Of a stretch of 64,000 nucleotides of DNA, positions 1 to 12,200 are shown one piece after another. The translations under genes and the position numbers were made by a program. This stretch comes from Polytrichum commune. Taxonomy: Eukaryota > Streptophyta > Polytrichopsida > Polytrichales > Polytrichaceae. The stretch lies in contig OX485805.1 of assembly GCA_950295325.1 (NCBI GenBank), positions 55,826,758 through 55,890,757 of the forward strand. The letters run 5' to 3'. The number at the start of each line of letters is the position of its first letter. Within the stretch, counting starts at the first letter, position 1. Under the pieces are notes generated by a model that did not search any database, had not been told where the DNA came from, and saw only the letters and a list, made by a program, of their open reading frames with translations.

Positions 1-329
1 TGCCCCCCTTATTTATAATTTTGTCGCTAAGTATTATTGCGTTGAGTATAATATAATATGAGTGCACGTTTTCCGAAAATATCGCTGATATTTCAAACCT
101 ATCATTATCTACATGATATGAATTGTAATCGTTTTTAAATATCTATAAAGGTTTCTAAATATTTATGGGTCTTTCCTTCCAACAGTAGTTTTAGATGTTA
201 TTGAATGGTACGAGTTTTGCTACTTTGCTTGAATGCTTTAATGCTTTAATTTTATGACTTAGAATTTTCTCTTACGTTGTGACCATAGCCTATGATTAAG
301 CAACTCTCACCATAATATGGACAGTCAAA
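1..329. other. AT-rich stretch, no feature seen
   Basis: AT-rich sequence with stops in all frames and no recognisable repeat, gene or RNA. It is probably the interior of the element whose right-hand terminus lies at 330-569. Confidence 0.5.
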
Positions 330-569
330 AGTTCCCTGGTTTAAGTAAATCATGTGAATTAGTCTCTCTGAAAGGTACCCTAAAACCAAGTTTCTGTCCT
401 TAAATCCCTCAAAATTTCCACGGAAATAGGTCCATCATTTTTACTAAAAAAAGAGGTCCCACGATTTTTCTATTTATGGATTCTAAATTTGGAAATTTTA
501 TTACTATAATTGGAAAGCGTTGACTTTTTCTGCTCACCGCTCACCGCTCGCGTCCCACCGCTCACACGG
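330..569 (-). repeat. MULE-type terminus, element extends left of window
   Basis: Read on the minus strand from 569 inward, this shows a GTGTGAGCGG start, several GAGCGGT repeats and then, about 120 bp in, the block CCTATTTCCGTGG. The same layout (GTATGTGAGC, GGAGAGC repeats, CCTATTTCCGTGG) is found at 2635-2810, at 17925-18152 on the minus strand, and more weakly at 63389-63560. The orientation means the element lies to the left, outside the window. Its tip overlaps the end of the kinase-like frame, so it probably truncated that gene. The exact tip is uncertain because no GGGAAA start is visible here. Confidence 0.5.
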
Positions 570-1683
570 TAGCGTCGTTGTCCAAACTATTCGTGGCCTT
601 CATGGTCTTCCCAGCCCACTCTATCCAGCTAGGAATGAATGATGCTCCATGAATTGTGACCCTCCGCACCACTCCGTAGGACCCTTGGAAGATTTCCTTA
701 TCCAAGGCTTTGATCTCCACATCTCTAGGCAACCATATGACACCATGTCGGCCCTGAGTGGCAATGTTGTCTGCCATTTGTCTGTCAATGAAAACGGGAA
801 GGGTGCGGGCGGATGTTCCTTTTGCGCTTATTACGCCTCTTCTCCAATTCTCTAGCTTCTCGTACAGCTCAGACTTCCTGCCACCACTGCTTCCCTCACC
901 GGGATGCACAGCATCATATGTCATTGTTGGATTGTAGATTGCTTCCCTGGCTTGAGATTCAATCCATGTGTCCCAATCGCTCATGCCCCTAGCTTCTTCA
1001 AACTCAGCTCCAGCCATGCCTTCCGTGAGAAGAAGAATCAACTCGTTCTTCACCAACTCTAAACCCTTTGTACCATCATTGAGGTATTTTTTTTCCAAAA
1101 AAACCATGTTGTGCTTGTTAAACCATTCCAACACCAATATCCTATAATGGTTTCGAGCCTCATCGATATGTTTATCGCGTTTGCCTCTATGTCTTTTTTT
1201 CTTTGATTGAGAACCTGATGCCATAGACCCGTCCTCCATCCCTCCCGATTCTGCTGCGTGTTTCAATCCCCGTCTTTCATCATGCTCCGAACCCTGAGGT
1301 ACATCTCGAGCAGGGCTAAGCGGTGTTGATGTCCACGGTGTCGGAGATTGTGGTGGCACGTTCTCCAAACGAGTGGGTGCATTTATACCTGTGGAACTGC
1401 CTGAGCTTGGTCCCCTTCCTGTTCTCCCTCTATGTCCACTATTTTCCCGACTCCCACGTGTTCCACGGCTTCCCCGTGTTTGGTTGCCTCCTGAATGACC
1501 AACAGCCAATAACTCCTCATCAAACTGAAAAGGATCTGGGCGTGGATTACGTGCTGCAATACTTCCACTTCCGGGATCGCTTCCTGTACCCTCGCCAGTA
1601 TTCGCGGATGCCTTGCTTTGGAGCCAATCACGGTGCAGCCTTGAATCCTCGTCTTGGTAAGGAGCAATGGCCTCCCCCTCCAT
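562..1683 (-). pseudogene. Protein-kinase-like gene, truncated after the N-lobe start
   Basis: An open frame of about 373 aa from ATG 1683. Residues 1-170 are low-complexity (Gly/Ser/Arg, Pro), followed by a basic patch (KKKRHRGKR). A helical domain of unknown type covers roughly 180-300. The last 50 residues resemble the start of a protein kinase domain: a glycine-rich loop (FQGSYGVVRRV) and, about 20 residues on, AGKTMKA, which would supply the ATP-binding Lys of strand beta-3. The frame then ends at TGA 562-564, exactly where a MULE-type terminus begins. The C-helix, HRD and DFG regions are absent, so a kinase product is not expected. A TATA box lies about 210 bp upstream. The kinase reading rests on two short motifs; the N-terminal family is unrecognised. 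Confidence 0.55.
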
Positions 1684-1892
1684 CAAGAAAAAAATCACGT
1701 GAATGAGTGAGTGAGTGTAAAAACGAGTGCGTGAATATGGAAAAAAAATTGCGAGGGTTACCCCACAATTTGCCCTAACCTCCCAAAACCACTAAGACCC
1801 GCGCGGTGCCGCTGTCCCTTGGGACGCAACAAGGTCTCGGGTCCCTAAGTGGTGGGAAGAGAGGAAAGTGATTATAAGTAAAGCACCCCCGG

Positions 1893-1902
1893 CTTTATAT
1901 AG
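1893..1902 (-). promoter_or_regulatory. TATA box for the kinase-like gene
   Basis: On the minus strand this reads CTATATAAAG, a near-consensus plant TATA box, about 210 bp upstream of ATG 1683. It sits between that gene and the G-rich minisatellite, so transcription would start near 1865. Confidence 0.5.
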
Positions 1903-1920
1903 GGAGAGGGGAGCCCAATC

Positions 1921-2410
1921 ATGAGGTACGGACGGGGGGAAGGAAGGACAGAGGGTCGGACGGGAGGATCGGACGGGGGGGATAGGTCGGACGGGGGGGG
2001 GGGGGGGGGGGGGAGGGGGGGGCGGACGGGGGGGCCGGGGGGAGGCCGGGGAGGGAGGACGGGAAGGCAAGTGGGAACGGGGGGGGGGGGGGGGGGGGCG
2101 GACGGGGGGGAACGCGGGGAGTGTGTGGGAACGTGGGGAGCGGGGGATGGGAGCGGGTTTAGGAGGTTTGGATAGGACGGGATGGATGGGAACGGGATTA
2201 GGGGAACGGGGGAGGGGAACGGGAGGGAGGACGGGGGGTCGGACGGGGGGGAGGTTCGGATGGGAGGGTCGGACGGGAAAAGGGAGGACGGGAAAAGGGA
2301 GGACGGGGGGGTCGGACGGGAGGGAACGTAGGGAACGGGTTAGGGAACATGTTAATGGGCTAAGGGAGCGGGGTTAGGGTACGGGGAACGGGGGCGGACG
2401 GGAGGGCGGA
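1921..2410 (+). repeat. G-rich minisatellite (GGACGGG-type), G-quadruplex-prone
   Basis: About 490 bp of degenerate units such as GGACGGG, GGAACGGG and GGGCGGAC, with uninterrupted G runs of more than ten. The plus strand is almost free of C. The complementary repeat (CCGTCCGCCCC units) lies at 63199-63300 in inverted orientation, next to the matching terminal repeat. Long open frames here are composition artefacts. Confidence 0.85.
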
Positions 2411-2634
2411 CGGGCGCTAGTAATTTTATTCCCCACTTTACCTCTACTTTGCTGACATGTCATCACACGTGGACATCGTAACTCCTACGTGTCCGCAATG
2501 GGGTAATGTAAATACACAAAAAATTCGGTAAAATTCAAGTCCGGCAGGATAAAGACATCATCCGGCATAATGTCGTGACGGATACGTGTCGTGACGGCAC
2601 GACATTATGTCGGGATTACCCTCCGTCACGACAC
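2411..2634 (-). repeat. Terminal repeat, left copy (CAGGG family), main part
   Basis: About 224 bp that match, inverted and at roughly 90 percent by eye, the sequence at 62962-63192. The copy continues at 18153-18176 after the inserted Mutator-like element, ending in AATAGACAACCCTG; on the minus strand the tip is CAGGGTTGTCTATT. It contains interleaved inverted repeats: CATAATGTCGTG with CACGACATTATG, and GTGTCGTGACGG with CCGTCACGACAC. The last ten bases (GTCACGACAC, 2625-2634) are the left target-site duplication of the MULE. Confidence 0.75.
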
Positions 2635-2810
2635 GGGAAACTCAAGTATGTGAGCATAGCTCGGAGAGCGGAGAGCGGAGATTGGAGAGCGGAGATTTTC
2701 AAATTTGTTGGAATATTTTAGGGGAAGTCGTGCCTATTTCCGTGGAATTTAGTGATAGTTTAGCTTCAATTTGTCGAAAAAGCCACCCCATTCCCATGTA
2801 AATAATAACC
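2635..2810 (+). repeat. Left terminal inverted repeat of the Mutator-like element
   Basis: Starts GGGAAACTCAAGTATGTGAG, then GGAGAGC repeats to about 2695, then CCTATTTCCGTGG near 2735. It pairs with 17925-18152. Confidence 0.65.
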
Positions 2811-3226
2811 GAACCTTGTTCGGTGAACCAACCGAACCTATAGGCGTGGAAGATAGTGTTTGTTATCAAACATCATATAGTCTAGGTTTCGAATATGTTT
2901 ATATTAAATTAGGGCTTACGTCATCAATTGAACATATGAGTTAAGCCTTACACAAACATTCAAGGGGTATGGAATGTGGCCAAGAGTTAAAGTTCAACAC
3001 AAACATTCAAAGTCACTCACAACCTTAGCATCTCTCAAATACAACTAAAGTAGACAACCTTCAAAGTATACTCAACCTGTCCACCCAACCTATCTAGAGA
3101 ATTGAAATCAAACACCAACGAACTTCAATAAGGGATTGAATGAGGTTTGCAATAGCCACATAAAAATTGAAGAAATAAACTTATAAAGTAAAATCAATAC
3201 AAACAAAATGGAGGTCCGAGGCGTAG

Positions 3227-6200
3227 TCAAGAACTAGGACTACCATGTCTATCACTATCCTCACCCTCCTCGGCCTCTATGTCTAGAAAATCCTCTATTA
3301 GTTTGTTGAAAGGTCGGATGCGACTAGGAGGTGGAGACGGAGCTTCCGCTAAAAGATTGGCAAGACTAGCAGCATAGGTTGGAAGCTCGAACGTCTTGGA
3401 AGGACTCGAACTCATACATGCGTTCTCCCTTAGCGCTCTGAACCAATAAGCAATAAGATTAGAAACAAAATGACACACAAAGATGGGAAAATGACAAGAA
3501 CGTAAATATGAGAAAACATAGAAATAAAACTTACGCACAAAGAAAACCGAATGCGTGTTTGGTCATCTTCTTAGGAGGATCAAACATAGAGGTGGACGGT
3601 GTGGCATTTGAGCGGGGAGGTCGCGAAGGTTGGTTTTCACGCATGGGGAGTAGTATCGCATTAAAAATCACTGGGTCACTCTCAAGGGCCACAATATGCC
3701 GCTCAATGGAGCGACACGCTGTAATCGAACCACCTACACCACATTGCCAGTCCATAATAACATCATTCTTATCGGTGAGAGTAGCAAAAAGGATAGAAAA
3801 AAAAACTTGATGCTTTTCGCGAGCACCTCTCCAGGGTATCCCATCACTGCGCATTGTCTGGCTCTTCTCATCGGTGAAAGCATTCAACCATCCATCTCGC
3901 TGGAGGTAGTAACCATACTCCTAGGCGGCCTCCGGTCGCACTTTCAGAACGGAGTTAGCACGAACAAGAACCTTGATATTGAATTTGCGAGTCTGAAAAA
4001 ATGACAACGATTTCATAAGAATCGGAATAAGTAAAATGAAAAACAAATAAAAAATGGACTAGGAGATGGATAGTTGCTTACCACTCCAGAGGGGTCCACC
4101 GGAGATTGAAGGTCCAAATCAGCCATTCCGAACCAATCTTCGGCGACGTAGAAGTCGTAAGTGTGTGCCCAATCGAAAACCATCCTAGAAATACTTGCAC
4201 TCGCACAATGGACAAGGACAAGGACGCCATGATCATAGAGGTTAGATTTTGCAAATGCAAAAAGACACTCATAGTAAGAATCATGGAGTTTGTTCCATTC
4301 AGAAACAACCGTGGAGATGTTGGGCACCGGCAAATTTTCGGGAATGTCCGCGAAGAGTAAATCGAGGCCCTTGTGAAATGTAGAGGAGGTGTTCACACGG
4401 GAGCGACCTCCTGCAAGGTCGGAATCGAGCATGAGTTGTACCATGTCTACATTTTCGATGAGGGCAAGCGTGGTAGGGGAATCCGAAGAGGTGGCACTCG
4501 TATCCAAGAGGGCGGCCTTCCTCTTGCGAGGCAAGGAGAGTAGAGAAGTGCCACTGTGTGAAGGAGTAGCAATAGTTTGTGGACGAGATGCGGATGGAGT
4601 GATAGAGGGGGCAGCTGATGGAGCAACTGATGGAGCAACGGAGGGAGTACTAGGTGGACTCTGTAAAATGGTGGGTGGTTGAACAAGGGTCTTTGAGGCA
4701 GACCGAGTTGATTGAGTGCCGGTATTCCTAGCTCTTCTTTTTCCCTTTGGTGCCTTGGGCGGTGGAGGAGGAAGCTCAACAATGTCGGACTCCTCAAAGG
4801 GGACAAAGGTCACCTCGGGAGCACTACTCACAAGGCTGGAAAAAATAGGCTTCTCTACATCAGGCACAAATCCTCCAGAACAATCCAAGTACCATCCCCC
4901 AGCTTGCAAGTGAGACTCCGAAAACTTGGAAACTTGCACGGGCGTATACACACAAAGATCGGAGTTGACATCGACCCAATCTACAAGGAAGGTTGGCAAG
5001 CACGAAGAAGGCAAAGCATTCTTCACAACGAGCTCACGGTGGATGAACCTGTAAAATGAAGACCATCATAAACAAAAACGGTGGCGGGATAGAAATGAAA
5101 CAAAAACTATATGAAATAAAAGAAAACTCAAAATATTACCGGTAAGCGACGCGTTTGATTGCTATGGGGCCTTCCTCAAAATCCATGAGATCAAGGCCTT
5201 TGATAAATTTCAAATCTCCCTTGTCGTCAAAATAAACCAGAAATGCCTTGTCCCAAAGATTCAGCCTCCAATGCTCAACATAATTGGCCGGTTGATAAAT
5301 ATCCTCCGCGGAACTCCAATCGATTACAACGGAACACTCATTTTCAAATGAAGCTATCTCACCCTCAACCCCCTTCTCCAACTATGACAACAAAGAAAAT
5401 AGTAAGGGGATGGTACTTGATAACATACTCCACTCTAACTTGAACCATATATCAAAAACAAAATTCAATTTTGACAACATAGACCTCTAACATGGCCCCT
5501 TAAGACATTAGAAATCTGAACTTAGTTTATTAAATAGAAATCTGAAACCTTAACCTGGGCACTTATTAGGCTGAAAATTTGAATTTAGCTTATCAACTAC
5601 AAATCTGAAACCTCAAACATGGCCACATATTAGACTCATAATCTGAACCTAGCTTATCAACTACAAATCTGAAACCGCAAACATGGCCACTTATTTCCCT
5701 CATAATCTGAACCTAGCTTATCAAGTACAAATCTGAAACCTCTAACTTGGCCACTTATTAGGCTCATAATCTGAACCTTGCTTATCAACTACAAATCTGA
5801 AACCTCTAACATGGCCACTTATTTCCCTCATAATCTGAACCTAGCTTATGAACTACAAATCTGAAACCTCAAACTTGGCCACTTATTAGGCTCATAATCT
5901 GAACCTAACTTATTAACTACTAATCTGAAACCACTAACATGGCCACTTATTAGGCTCATAATCCAAACCTTGCTTATCAACTACAAATCTGAGACCTTAC
6001 ACATGGCCCACTAAAACCCCACTATCCCCACCCTTTCGGAATCGAGAGGGTTCCCCCCCCTTGGCCAAATATTTAGTGCACCTCAAAACTAGACTGAGAA
6101 TCTGGAATTAGCTTACATACTAGAATTCTGAACCCTCTAATATGGCCACATATTAGCCTCATAATCTGAACCTAGCTCATTAACTCCGGGCATTAACTAC

Positions 6201-9200
6201 AAATCTGATACCTTAACATGGCCAACTAAAACCCCACTTACCCCACCCTCTCAGAAACGAGAGGCCCCCCCCCTGTCCAAATATTTCTTTGACCTCAAAA
6301 TTAGACTGAAAATCTGGAATTAGCTTACATACTAGAAATCTGAACCCTCTAACATGGCCACTTATTTCCCTCATAATCTAAACCTAGCTTATCAACTACA
6401 AATCTGAAACCGCAAACATGGCCACTTATTTCCCTCATAATCTGAACCTAGCTTATCAAGTACAAATCTGAAACCACTAACATGGCCAGTTATTAGGCTC
6501 ATAATCAAAACATTGCTTATCAAATACAAAGCTGAAACCTTACACATGGCCCGCTAAAACCCCACTTACCCAATCCTCTCGGAATCGAGAGGGTCCCCCC
6601 CCCCTGTCCAAATATTTAGTGGACCTCAAAACTAGACTGAAAATCTGGAATTAGATTACATACTAGAAATCTGAACCCTCTAATATGGCCACATATTAGG
6701 CTCAAAATCTGAACCTAGCTTATCAAGTACAAATCTGAAACCTCTAACTTGGCCACTTATTAGGCTCATAATCTGAACCTTGCTTATCAACTACAAATCC
6801 GAAACCGCAAACATGGCCACTTATTTCCGTCATAATCTGAACCTAGCTTATCAACTAAAAATTTGAAACCTCTAACTTGGCCACTTATTAGGCTCATAAT
6901 CTGAACCTTGCTTATGAACTAGAAGTCTGAAATCTCAAACATGGCCACTTATACGACTCATAATCAGAACTTAGCTTATATTCTAGAAAACTGAAACCTT
7001 AACCAGGCCACTTATTCGGCTGAAAATCTGAACTTAGCTTATTAACTAGAAATCTGATACATCAACCTGGCCACTTATTCGACTCATCATCTGAATTTAG
7101 CTTATCTAATTCAAATCCGAAACCTCAACATGGCCCACTAATACCCCACTATCCCCTTGAAATCCGAAACCTTGGCATGACCCACTCGAATCTCACATGT
7201 AGAATGGAAAGGAAGAAACGGAGTCAAAATACTGAGGATGCACCTGAGCCCAGAAAGAAGCTTTGTTGAGCCAGTTGTCGAGGACTTTCTCCCTAAGAGG
7301 GAGATCGGAGGGAAATCTATTCTTATCCTTAACCTCGGGAGGAGAGTTCCACCAACGTAGCCACTTGGCCTTGAAGTGGGAATCTACATGTGTGGTGGCC
7401 ACCTTTTGAAGTTTCTCAATTGTCATATCAGTGACAAGGAAAGCGGAGAAATGACGGTCAATCTGTCACATAGAAGAAAGATAAGTAAAATAAAGATAAA
7501 ACAAGCACGGCAAAATTCATAGGAGGATGAAAAACTAAACCAAAAAACAAAGATAGGAGAGACATCTCGTTGAAGAAATCATCACCGTTGTCCTTGTGGG
7601 CAACGGAAATGAACTTCTCAAAGTTCCGAGAACGAATGGTTTTGATCAACCTATCTTGGGCTTTTGTCATAGCATTCCAAATATCGGTAGCAGTTCTCTG
7701 AGCCTCCGGAGTAGCCTCACGATATAACCTTGCCGCGGTATCAGCCGCGTTGGATATCTCCCTCTGAAAAAAACAAAAATAAGGATAAGAAGCGCACATA
7801 GACGTGGGAGAAGGATGGGAGTGGAAAATGTACACAAAATTTACCTTGTATAAGAACTTGACGAAGACATCTAATGTCAGGGGATACCAAGTAGGACTCT
7901 TCTCCATCTTGGACTCACACATCTTGTAGTCCGAAACGGAAAGGAGGTCTTCGAACTCCTCTAGCCTCATCTTTCCAAACGTGCGAATGCGAAGTAACTT
8001 GGCGGGGAGGTTGTCCTTAACATGGTCATGCTCGGTGGACCTAGACAAATAAAATGTTAGAGGAAAAAATGCGAACAAACAAAAGAGAGGATCAACAACA
8101 TTAAATGTTGAACTCACCAGTTGATGTCATTCATAGCATTAAGGAAGAGAGCGGTGCAATTTCTTGCATCCACCACAATACAATCAGCCCATATATGCCA
8201 ATTTTTGTCCAACGGGTGATGATTGTTGATGTGCCTCAACCAAGCTGTCAATCGATGGTTCCCTTCCCACACGAAGAACATTTTGCCAACAAAGTAAGCA
8301 AGGTCGGAGTCTCTTTGGAGTATGGCATCAAACTCTGCATTGGCCTCCTGCCATAATGGACTCCAGGAGGACTTGATGTCATCGGAGACATGAAGAGGCT
8401 CATCGAGGTTGTTGTATGCTGAGACGTACATAGCTCGGTCACCATCACGATACCCCATCACAAACTCATTCTCCAAACGAGAAACATCAACGTCGTTGAT
8501 TGGCCGAACAAGAGGAAGAGTCCGCAACCGACACAATGGAATTGTGAAACGAGACTTCCCTAGAGGCTTGAATCGAACCCGCTGAATCACGGTGTTGGAG
8601 TCTTGTTTTTGCGATCTACAAATCGTTAACTCTGCTTCAGCTGGATTCGACTCAGCAAGAGGTCTTATGCAGTCGGGTACAGCCGGAACATCAATCTACA
8701 ACATAAGAGAAGGAAAGCATAAGAAAAAAACTCTAAACCCAGAATGTCAATGAAGCATTGATACAATACAAGAACACCAGTATCAGATGAACGAATCAAT
8801 CACCTCTTCTTGTGAGATGTCATCCAAAGCCGCATGGCTAGCCTCAGGAGGCGACAATATAACAACCCCATCCGCCATGTATTGCACCCGTGCTACAGTA
8901 AGAGCCAAAGACTCCAATGCCTGCATGCACAGAATACACCTTAAGACACTAGAAAACAAAACAAAGCATAGTCTTTGCAAAATTAGAAACCTCCAACCTG
9001 CCCCAGTAATCCTAGATGACCCACCCTGTCGATTCCAAGAAAAATCCCCTTATTCACTATATCTCCAAATCAGAATCCACTATTGAAAACAAAGAACTCA
9101 ACCTGGGCCCCTCACACCCACCCTTTGGTTTCTGAGAGGGTCTAAAACTTGGACTCATAATTTGATCTTAACGTATATACTAGAAATCTGAACCCTCTAA

Positions 9201-12200
9201 CATGGCCACACATTAGGCTCAAAATCTGAACCAAGCTCATTAATTACAAAGCTGAAACCTTACACATGGCCCACTAAGACCCCACTATCCCCACCCTCTC
9301 GGAATCGAGAGGGTCCCCCCCCCCGTCCAAATATTTAGTGCACCTCAAAACTAGACTGAGAATCTGGAATTAGCTTAGACACTAGAAATCTGAACCCTCT
9401 TACATGGCCACATATTAGACTCAAAATCTGAACCTAGCTCATTAACTACAAATCTGATACCTTAACATGGCCCACTAAAACCCCTCTTACACCACCTTCT
9501 CGGAATCGAGAGGCCCTTCCCCCTTGTCCAACTATTTCTTTGACCTCAAAATTAAACTCAAAATCTGGAATTAGCTTACACACTAGAAATCTTAACCCTC
9601 TTACATGGCCACATATTAGGCTCAAAATCTGACCTAGCCTATCAACTACAAATTTGAAACCTTACACATGGCCCACTCAGACCCCACTATCCCCCCCCTC
9701 TCGGAATCGAGAGGCCCCCCCCCCCCTGTCCAACTATTTCGTTGACCTCAAAATTAGACTCAAAATCTGGAATTAGCTTAGACACTAGAAATCTGAACCC
9801 TCTTAGAATGGCCACATATTAGCCTCATAATCTGAACCTAGCTCATTAACTACAAATCTGATGCCTTAACATGGCCCACTAAAACCCCTATTACCCCACC
9901 CTCTCGGAATCGAGAGGCCCCCCCCCCTGTCCAACTATTTCGTTGACCTCAAAATTAGACTCAAAATCTGGAATTAGCTTAGACACTAGAAATCTGAACC
10001 CTCTTACATGGCCACATATTAGGCTCAAAATCTAAACCTAGCTCGTTAACTACAAATCTGAAACCACTAATATGGCCACTTATTAGGCTCATAATCAAAA
10101 CCTTGCTTATCAAATACAAAGCTGAAACCTTACACATGGCCCACTAAGACCACACTATCCCCACCCTCTCGGAATCGAGAGGGTCCCCCCCCCTGTCCAA
10201 ATATTTAGTGGACCTCAAAACTAGACTGAAAATCTTGAATTAGCTTACACACTAGAATTCTGAACCCTCTTACATGGCCACATATTAGCCTCATAATCTG
10301 AACCTAGCTCATTAACTACAAATCTGATACCTTAACATGGCCCACTAAAACCCCTTTCGCACCACCCTCTCGGAATCGAGAGGCCCTTCCCCCCTGTCCA
10401 AATATTTCTTTGACCTCAAAATTAGACTGAAAATCTGGAATTAGCTTACACACTAGAAATCTGAACCCTCTTACATGGCCACATATTAGCCTCATAATCT
10501 GAACATAGCTTATCAACTACAAATTTGAAACCTTACACATGGCCCACTAAGACCACACTATCCCCACCCTCTCGGAATCGAGAGGGTCCCCCCCCCTGTC
10601 CAAATATTTAGTGCACCTCAAAACTAGACTGAGAATCTTGAATTTGCTCACATACTAGAATTCTGAACCCTCTAACATGGCCACATATTAGGCTCATAAT
10701 CTGAACCTAGCTCATTAACTACAATCTGATACCTTAACATGGCCCACTAAAACCCCTCTTACACCACCCTCTCGGAATCGAGAGGCCCTTCCCCCTTGTC
10801 CAACTATTTCTTTGACCTCAAAATTAGACTCAAAATCTGGAATTAGCTTAGACACTAGAAATATGAACCCTCTTAGAATGGCCACATATTAGCCTCATAA
10901 TCTGAACCTAGCTCATTAACTACAAATCTGATGCCTTAACATGGCCCACTAAAACCCCTCTTACCCCACCCTCTCGGAATCGAGAGGCCCTTCCCCTTTG
11001 TCCAACTATATCTTTGACCTCAAAATTAGACTCAAAATCTGGAATTAGCTTAGACACTAGAAATCTGAACCCTCTTACATGGCCACATATTAGGCTCAAA
11101 ATCTGTACCTAGCCTATCAACTACAAATCTGAAACCTCTCACTTGGCCACTTCTTAGGCTCATAATCTGAACCTTGCTTATCAACTACAAATCTGAAACC
11201 GCAAACATGGCCACTTATATCCCTCATAATCTGAACCTAGCTTATCAAGTACAAATCTGAAACCTCTTACTTGGCGAATTATTAGGCTCATAATCTGAAC
11301 CTTTCTTATTAACTACAAATCTGATACCGCAAACATGGCCACTTCTTTTCCTCATAATCTGAACCTAGCTTATCAAGTACAAATCTGAAACCTCTATCTT
11401 GGCCAATTATTATGCTCATAATCTGAACCTTGCTTATCAACTACAACTCTGAAACCTCTAACATGGCCACTAATTAGGCTCATAATCTGAATCTTGCTTA
11501 TCAACTACAAATCTGATACCGCAATCATGGCCACTTATTAGGGTCATAATGTGAACCTTGCTTATCAACTACAAATCTGAAAGCTCAAACATGGCCACTT
11601 ATTTAAACAGAATGCATGTTTTAACATCAAACCTGTCTATGCCGAACTTCTCCGAGCTATGGGATCGTGGATGCTCCTTCCACATTCGACACTACACCGC
11701 AAGGTTGTCGTCAAGGGTTTCCTCCTCCCTTCTCTCTCTGAACGACAAACTAGGTTAGCCGCAATGGTTCCTTGGTGTCGGCTACGGTGGACTACCTCCA
11801 TCTATTTTCGAACTCTTCTATTTCCTAGGTACCTTCCCCCCAAATATAATGGGCCGAAAGCCTTATTGCTATGGGCCATGTTTGGGAGGTGGCGGCCCCG
11901 CACAACTTCGTGCTTAGCCAATACCCTATTCGTGGTGCATAATTGTTGACCCTCTCGTTTCCGAGAGGGTTCGGTTGTATATCCCCATCTCACCAACTTT
12001 AACAAAAAAAAAGCTTTCAACATTCAACATGTTGGTCATGAAGAATCACATTACATAACTAAATATCAAATGCCATCTTGTAAATTACCTAAATGTATAT
12101 CTGAGCCTAGTGCATAATACGCTAAACCAAACTTACTGTGCCCATTGAGTCCTCCTTTGTCTCCTCCTCATATTCGCTTGAATCGGAATTGCTTCGATGC

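Noticed and set aside
649-855. Plus-strand frames opposite the kinase-like gene (649-855, 1323-1706)
   Set aside because: They are antisense shadows without recognisable motifs, whereas the minus-strand frame has kinase-like motifs and a TATA box.
1921-2377. Gly/Arg-rich open frames across the G-rich repeat on the plus strand, and the Pro-rich one on the minus strand
   Set aside because: They follow from the base composition of the minisatellite. Reading frames are open because the repeat lacks stop-forming triplets.
5490-11620. Regular repeats resembling a CRISPR array
   Set aside because: Units are contiguous 64 bp satellite monomers without unique spacers, in a eukaryotic intron.
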